From contig VXPJ01000063.1 of assembly GCA_009839635.1 (NCBI GenBank), positions 1 to 35,596 on the forward strand: 35,596 nt of DNA, in the 5' to 3' direction. The position numbers and the translations under genes were made by a program. This document shows positions 32,066-35,596 of this stretch, in pieces (the stretch's first letter is position 1; every line of letters begins with the position of its first letter). Under the pieces are notes generated by a model, which was given only the letters and a program-made list of their open reading frames with translations, was not told the origin of the DNA and did not search any database. Origin of the DNA: Pseudomonadota bacterium. Lineage in GTDB: Bacteria > Pseudomonadota > Gammaproteobacteria > UBA4575.

Positions 32066-32914
32066 TCACAGCATTTCCAGACCCTCCGCAAAGATGCTCG
32101 CTACCGTAAGGTCCGCGGTTGTTCCCGGGTTGATTCGGTCACGCTTGAGACAGCTGTCAATTTCCAGCAGCTGAGACTTGTACCTGACCGGCGAATCCGA
32201 ACGGCAGAATTCCTTTTCAAACGGAGTGATCATATCACTTATTTCCTGCGCTTTTAACATGCCGTATTTTCGCGAGACCAGACTGTCCGGAAACCGGGCG
32301 AGAAAAGCCAGATACAACCCGGACGCAGCCCAGCACTCATCCCCCCAGTGCATCAGCAGGGATCGGTACCTCGACCTGCCAAAATGGAAAATATCGCGAA
32401 AGTTGCTTGCGTACTGCAAGGCAACCCGGTCCTTCGAAGAGGAAATTTTCATTGCATTTAAAAGGGTTACCGTAGGCTCTTCATATATATCCTGATCATC
32501 AACATGCCCCAGCCCCCCCGGCTGTGCAATCCGTATGGCCCGGTACACATTTTTTGCATCCAGCACTGTTGACTGGCGCAGGGTTTCCTCCAGCGCAACC
32601 TCGAGTTTCCGGCCGGTCCGGCCCAGCCAGGCATGGATCAATGGTGCGATGAGTAAAATAATTCCGAGATTAGTATTTGTATCAACCGCCTGGCGGGTGG
32701 CCTGTATGGCCTGCAAGATCCGCTCACCCAGGGACAGTCCCGGGCAAGCCAAAGGTGCTGCACTCGCCTTGGCACTCTCCAAAAACTCCTGAACTCCCGG
32801 CGTTGAGGTATTTGAATAGACACTGGTATTGCCAGGCTTCAAAGCCTGTACATCCAGCCAGCACACATGCCTGTACAAACTGACCAGGCTCGAATGGGAA
32901 CTGAATTCCTGCAT
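32066..32914 (-). CDS. CitG/MdcB-like triphosphoribosyl-dephospho-CoA synthase family protein
   Basis: A 282-aa all-helical protein of the CitG/MdcB family. Conserved parts are WLDVQALKPGNTSVYS near 19, AIQATRQAVDTNTNLGIILLIAPL near 69, a central AQPGGLGHVDDQDI, HWGDECWAASG near 187, and NPGTTADLTVASIFAEGLEML at the end. True CitG uses ATP to attach a 5-triphosphoribosyl group to dephospho-CoA, releasing adenine. No citrate lyase or malonate decarboxylase genes are near; it sits between fae and the mch operon. Family members occur in the H4MPT clusters of other methylotrophs. A role in building the ribosyl part of H4MPT is proposed here as inference. Confidence 0.85.
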   Translation of the reverse strand: MQEFSSHSSLVSLYRHVCWLDVQALKPGNTSVYSNTSTPGVQEFLESAKASAAPLACPGLSLGERILQAIQATRQAVDTNTNLGIILLIAPLIHAWLGRTGRKLEVALEETLRQSTVLDAKNVYRAIRIAQPGGLGHVDDQDIYEEPTVTLLNAMKISSSKDRVALQYASNFRDIFHFGRSRYRSLLMHWGDECWAASGLYLAFLARFPDSLVSRKYGMLKAQEISDMITPFEKEFCRSDSPVRYKSQLLEIDSCLKRDRINPGTTADLTVASIFAEGLEML

Positions 32915-33012
32915 TGCATCAAGTCACAACTGGACAAAAGAAGGAAGTGATCTGAAGCAGGCTGGTCTTTCGTACTGAAAATACTGGCAAAACGGTGGTC
33001 ACCGCTTAAATT

Positions 33013-33927
33013 TTATATTGCTTGCTCGACCCCGGAGCAATGCTGCAAACGATCCAGAAAATGTGTTACCAGTCTTTCTGCAACAGTGACTCCACTGACA
33101 CTCTGAAGACCCCGCCATGCCGGAATGCTGTTCACCTCCGTGATCCACAACTTGCCATCATGATCGCGTATGATGTCCACTCCGCCATAGTACATGCGTA
33201 CAGTACGCACAGCGGCACGCGCAATCTCCGCAAACTCTTCATCCAGCACGGCTGGATAGCATTTTCCACCCGCCGCCACATTGGTGATCCAGCTACTGGA
33301 CTGCCTTCTCATTGCAGCCACGACCTGGCCACCAATAACGAACAGCCGCCAGTCATGAGCCTCTTTTGTGCCGGTATCGATATATTTCTGCAGGTAGTAG
33401 ATCTTGTTATACACCTCGAAGTTTGTCAGGTCACTGTGTCTGCTTATCAACTGCAAATTTTTGCCCTGGGAGCCAAACAGCGGCTTGATCACAACCTTGC
33501 AGCCAAGTTCGAGCTGCTTTCGTATGAAGGAGTAGGCCTGATGCACATGGTTTCCGACCCAGGTTGGCGGTGTGGCAAGACCCGACTGCTCGAGAAGAAA
33601 GCTGGTCATGCCCTTGTCTACACTGCGCTCAATGGCACGGGCATCATTGTAGACAAAGACGTTCAGTTCCCGTAATGCATGCAGGATATCGAGATAAAAG
33701 ACAACCTCTTCCAGGGTGCCTCCCGGTACACCACGCACGAATACGCCTGCCGGCAGGGTTCCTTCGAAACCGGGGATAAACAGGCTGTCGCCCTCCGACC
33801 CCGTCCTCAGGTAGCAGTCTGTCAGGGAAACATTCGTACAGTGATAGCCCCTTGCATTGAAAGCCTTGTGCAATTCTTTGCCGTGCCAGCCCGGGTCATC
33901 GGTGATGATTGCAATGCGCCGCGACAT
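33013..33927 (-). CDS. RimK-like ATP-grasp ligase of the C1 cluster
   Basis: A 304-aa ATP-grasp protein of the RimK/MptN/LysX type. Visible parts are YNDARAIERSVDKGMTSFLLEQSGLATPPTW, the ATP-lysine strand CKVVIKPLFGSQGKNL, YYLQKYIDTGTKEAHDWRLFVIGG, and the metal-binding VDIIRDHDGKLWITEVNSIPAWRGLQ. Archaeal MptN and CofF of this family add glutamate to H4MPT and F420. A similar glutamylation of H4MPT or a methanofuran is likely but the substrate cannot be read from sequence. It starts 2 nt after the mch stop, so it is tightly coupled to mch. It is not a ribosomal S6-modifying RimK in context. Confidence 0.85.
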   Translation of the reverse strand: MSRRIAIITDDPGWHGKELHKAFNARGYHCTNVSLTDCYLRTGSEGDSLFIPGFEGTLPAGVFVRGVPGGTLEEVVFYLDILHALRELNVFVYNDARAIERSVDKGMTSFLLEQSGLATPPTWVGNHVHQAYSFIRKQLELGCKVVIKPLFGSQGKNLQLISRHSDLTNFEVYNKIYYLQKYIDTGTKEAHDWRLFVIGGQVVAAMRRQSSSWITNVAAGGKCYPAVLDEEFAEIARAAVRTVRMYYGGVDIIRDHDGKLWITEVNSIPAWRGLQSVSGVTVAERLVTHFLDRLQHCSGVEQAI

Positions 33928-33929
33928 GA

Positions 33930-34880
33930 TCAGGAAAAAGATGCGGCCAGCAGCTCAGGGGCCAGACTCCCGCCCCTGAATGTTTTACCACTCTCAACTG
34001 CAGTGATGACAACAGAGGCAGGGCTGAACAGCATGGGGTCAATCTTGAAAAAATCGTTGCCACAATCCTCAAGGACCTGGGCAAACGGTTTTCCATACTC
34101 CGAAGATGCACTCGAGGGAAGATCCTGGGACAGCTTTTCAGCACTTGCATCATCACCTTGTACAAAAAGATGAACCCTTCCAGCAAATAGAATCGCTGTA
34201 TTGGTGCGCTCCATGGCGGTTACAAAACTAGGGCTTGGCGGAGAAAGCGGGGCACTCGCCGAACCATCCAAAATGTTGTCCAGGGGAAACTTCAATGTGT
34301 GAGCCTTGTGCATTGCCACTTCCAGCACCCTGGAGACAATCTGCACCATACCGGCAATCGAACGCGTAGGAGTCAGTATGAATGTCAGGGCATTCGCGGG
34401 CAGGTTGCATACCTCTGCCACTCGGTCAATCAAGGCAACGGGAGGAATTTGGTCCACTTCAAGTACAAACGTCGCGTGGTCACAGCTGTCGCGATAACCC
34501 AGCTCTTCAAACAGTACCTCTCTCAATGCGATGGCCCGGCCCGGCCCCGATCCCAGAGCGTGGAATTTCTCGTGTGACAAACTCCAGCCCGCATACTGGC
34601 TTGCAAGGCACGCGAGCACCGGGTTGGAAGTATGGACATGCAGGGACAGCGGCCAGTCACTTATCGCAGCCGCATGATAAAGTGTCACCCTGCCCAGGCC
34701 TCCCATGCAGATCTCGCCAATCAGCCGGCCGGCCTCCAAGCCGCCCCTGCAATCGATGCCGGCGTCGATGTATCTTGCGCCGTTGGTGAACTCGCCCAGC
34801 CGTACCCTCAGTGCGACATGCTTGTCGATGAGTTCCTGAACCAGTGGCTTTGCCAGTTGATTAACACTTACATTCTGCAT
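33930..34880 (-). CDS. mch: Methenyltetrahydromethanopterin cyclohydrolase
   Basis: Mch hydrolyses methenyl-H4MPT to formyl-H4MPT, a central step between Fae and the formyltransferase/hydrolase complex. The 316-aa protein has the family motifs GIDCRGGLEAGRLIGEICMGGLG, LHVHTSNPVLACLASQYAGW, FHALGSGPGRAI, LEVDQIPP, LTPTRSIAGMVQIVSRVLEVAMHK and MERTNTAILFAGRVHL, and ends with VVITAVESGKTFRGG. AGGGA lies about 8 nt before the ATG at 34880. It stands between two ATP-grasp ligase genes in one operon. Confidence 0.96.
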   Translation of the reverse strand: MQNVSVNQLAKPLVQELIDKHVALRVRLGEFTNGARYIDAGIDCRGGLEAGRLIGEICMGGLGRVTLYHAAAISDWPLSLHVHTSNPVLACLASQYAGWSLSHEKFHALGSGPGRAIALREVLFEELGYRDSCDHATFVLEVDQIPPVALIDRVAEVCNLPANALTFILTPTRSIAGMVQIVSRVLEVAMHKAHTLKFPLDNILDGSASAPLSPPSPSFVTAMERTNTAILFAGRVHLFVQGDDASAEKLSQDLPSSASSEYGKPFAQVLEDCGNDFFKIDPMLFSPASVVITAVESGKTFRGGSLAPELLAASFS

Positions 34881-34902
34881 TATTCATTCCCTTGTCCAAA
34901 AA

Positions 34903-35596
34903 TTACACACTCGCTCTGTGAGCATCCTGCACAAGCTCATGCAATATCTTTTGCATGCGAGCCCTGATCATCGCATGTACCTGCCCCATGTTCTTGCCGC
35001 CTGCGAATACGCTGCATACGGGCTCGTGTTCCTGAATAACTTCACCAGGATGCGGCCGGTCCGCTGTCCACAAGGGCCAGTCAAAGCAGGCCGGCACCCG
35101 TACAGGTTCCGGGGCATAGACATGCGCATGCGCACGAAGCGGACGTTCACCGGACATCCGGGCGAGTTTAGCATGTATGCAGGCATCCATATGTGCCCGG
35201 ATCAGGTGACCTTTCCGGGTCTCGTACAGCTCATAAGTAGCCGGGATCCGCGGGTTGATCTCAAGCACATACACGCACTCGTCCGAGAGGATGAAATCAA
35301 TGCTGTTCAGGCCAACCAGACGGAATTCCCGGGTCAGTAGCAGAGCATAGTGAAGTGCCGTGCCTTGCTGTTCTTGAGTGAGCTCAGCTCGATTGACAGC
35401 GCCTTCGTATACATAAGGCCTGTCTGGTCCGCACGCCCTGTGCCACAAGGTATTAAGCCCCAGCATTTCAATGTTCGCGCCATCAGCCAGAAATGTCAGG
35501 GAGAAATTCAGACCCTCAGTTTTTCTTTGCAGGTAAACCGCAGGATCATGGCCAGATTCCCTCGTGCAGGGCGCAATGCCCCTGCCCCCTGTCCCC
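34903..35596 (-). CDS. ATP-grasp protein of the C1 cluster, 5' end outside the window
   Basis: The minus-strand frame is open from the stop at 34903 to the window edge, so the gene is partial; the first visible codons read GTGGRGI, a glycine-rich ATP-grasp loop. Then follow GLNFSLTFLADGANIEMLG, VGLNSIDFILSDECVYVLEINPRIPATYELYE (the metal-binding ENPR-type strand), and HMDACIHAKL. This pattern resembles the predicted ATP-dependent carboligases found in H4MPT gene clusters, a type distinct from MfnD and RimK. The acceptor is unknown. Taking the internal ATG at 35466 as the start would cut through the ATP site, so that start is rejected. It lies 22 nt upstream of mch. Confidence 0.82.
   Translation of the reverse strand, partial: GTGGRGIAPCTRESGHDPAVYLQRKTEGLNFSLTFLADGANIEMLGLNTLWHRACGPDRPYVYEGAVNRAELTQEQQGTALHYALLLTREFRLVGLNSIDFILSDECVYVLEINPRIPATYELYETRKGHLIRAHMDACIHAKLARMSGERPLRAHAHVYAPEPVRVPACFDWPLWTADRPHPGEVIQEHEPVCSVFAGGKNMGQVHAMIRARMQKILHELVQDAHRASV

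Noticed and set aside
32960..33015. Possible terminator after the RimK-like gene (GCGGTGACCACCG on the minus strand)
   Set aside because: The stem is short, the T-run is only four bases and part of it is tight around the stop codon; not strong enough to list.
1..35596. tRNA, rRNA, CRISPR arrays and insertion sequences
   Set aside because: I looked for cloverleaf-like segments, regularly spaced repeats and transposase motifs and saw none; a tRNA or repeat search program would be decisive.

Overview
The window reads as a chromosomal segment of a gammaproteobacterium that oxidises one-carbon compounds. The gammaproteobacterial reading rests on the gene set and order: nagZ, zapE, a DUF1249/YqiB protein, sdhCDAB followed by sdhE, ygfZ, and a prfB-lysS pair with the RF2 frameshift site. 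The C1 reading rests on fae, mch and a large set of tetrahydromethanopterin (H4MPT) and methanofuran biosynthesis homologues. The genus cannot be told from sequence reading alone.

Layout. (1) 1-9319, housekeeping: the 5' end of an MscS-like channel gene and nagZ on the minus strand, zapE and mdh on the plus strand, yqiB-like, then the sdhCDABE operon on the minus strand, and ygfZ divergent from it. (2) 9320-18486, an apparent defence island: an 11-codon leader ORF overlapping a single-chain Type ISP-like restriction-modification enzyme of 1638 aa (plus strand), which converges with a 9-bp gap on a large STAND/NACHT-like NTPase gene (minus strand). The NTPase gene is split by a single in-frame TAG. 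(3) 18487-21096, lysS and prfB on the minus strand; prfB needs the classical +1 frameshift. (4) 21314-35596, the C1 cofactor region, made of four transcription blocks: a dihydropteroate-synthase-like gene, DUF447 and mfnB (plus); mfnD-like, mfnF-like, pabB, mfnE-like and an RND/MMPL exporter (minus); a lone HisA-like gene (plus); and an ATP-grasp gene running off the window end, mch, a RimK-like ATP-grasp gene, a CitG-like gene and fae (minus). A strong bidirectional terminator separates the last two blocks.

How the genes work together. Fae condenses formaldehyde with H4MPT, and Mch converts the methenyl form to formyl-H4MPT; the formyl group would then pass to a methanofuran-type carrier. 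MfnB, MfnE, MfnF and MfnD homologues cover most of the methanofuran core pathway. PabB supplies p-aminobenzoate for H4MPT. The DHPS-like, DUF447, HisA-like, CitG-like and two further ATP-grasp proteins are candidates for unassigned steps. The formyltransferase/hydrolase genes (fhc), methylene-H4MPT dehydrogenase, the MfnC aminotransferase and RFA-P synthase are not in this window.

Most interesting points: the amber-split NTPase; the leader peptide coupled to the restriction enzyme; the low-GC block in the C-terminal part of that enzyme; the CitG-like protein as a candidate ribosyl transferase of H4MPT synthesis; and divergent start codons only 9 bp apart between mfnD-like and the HisA-like gene.
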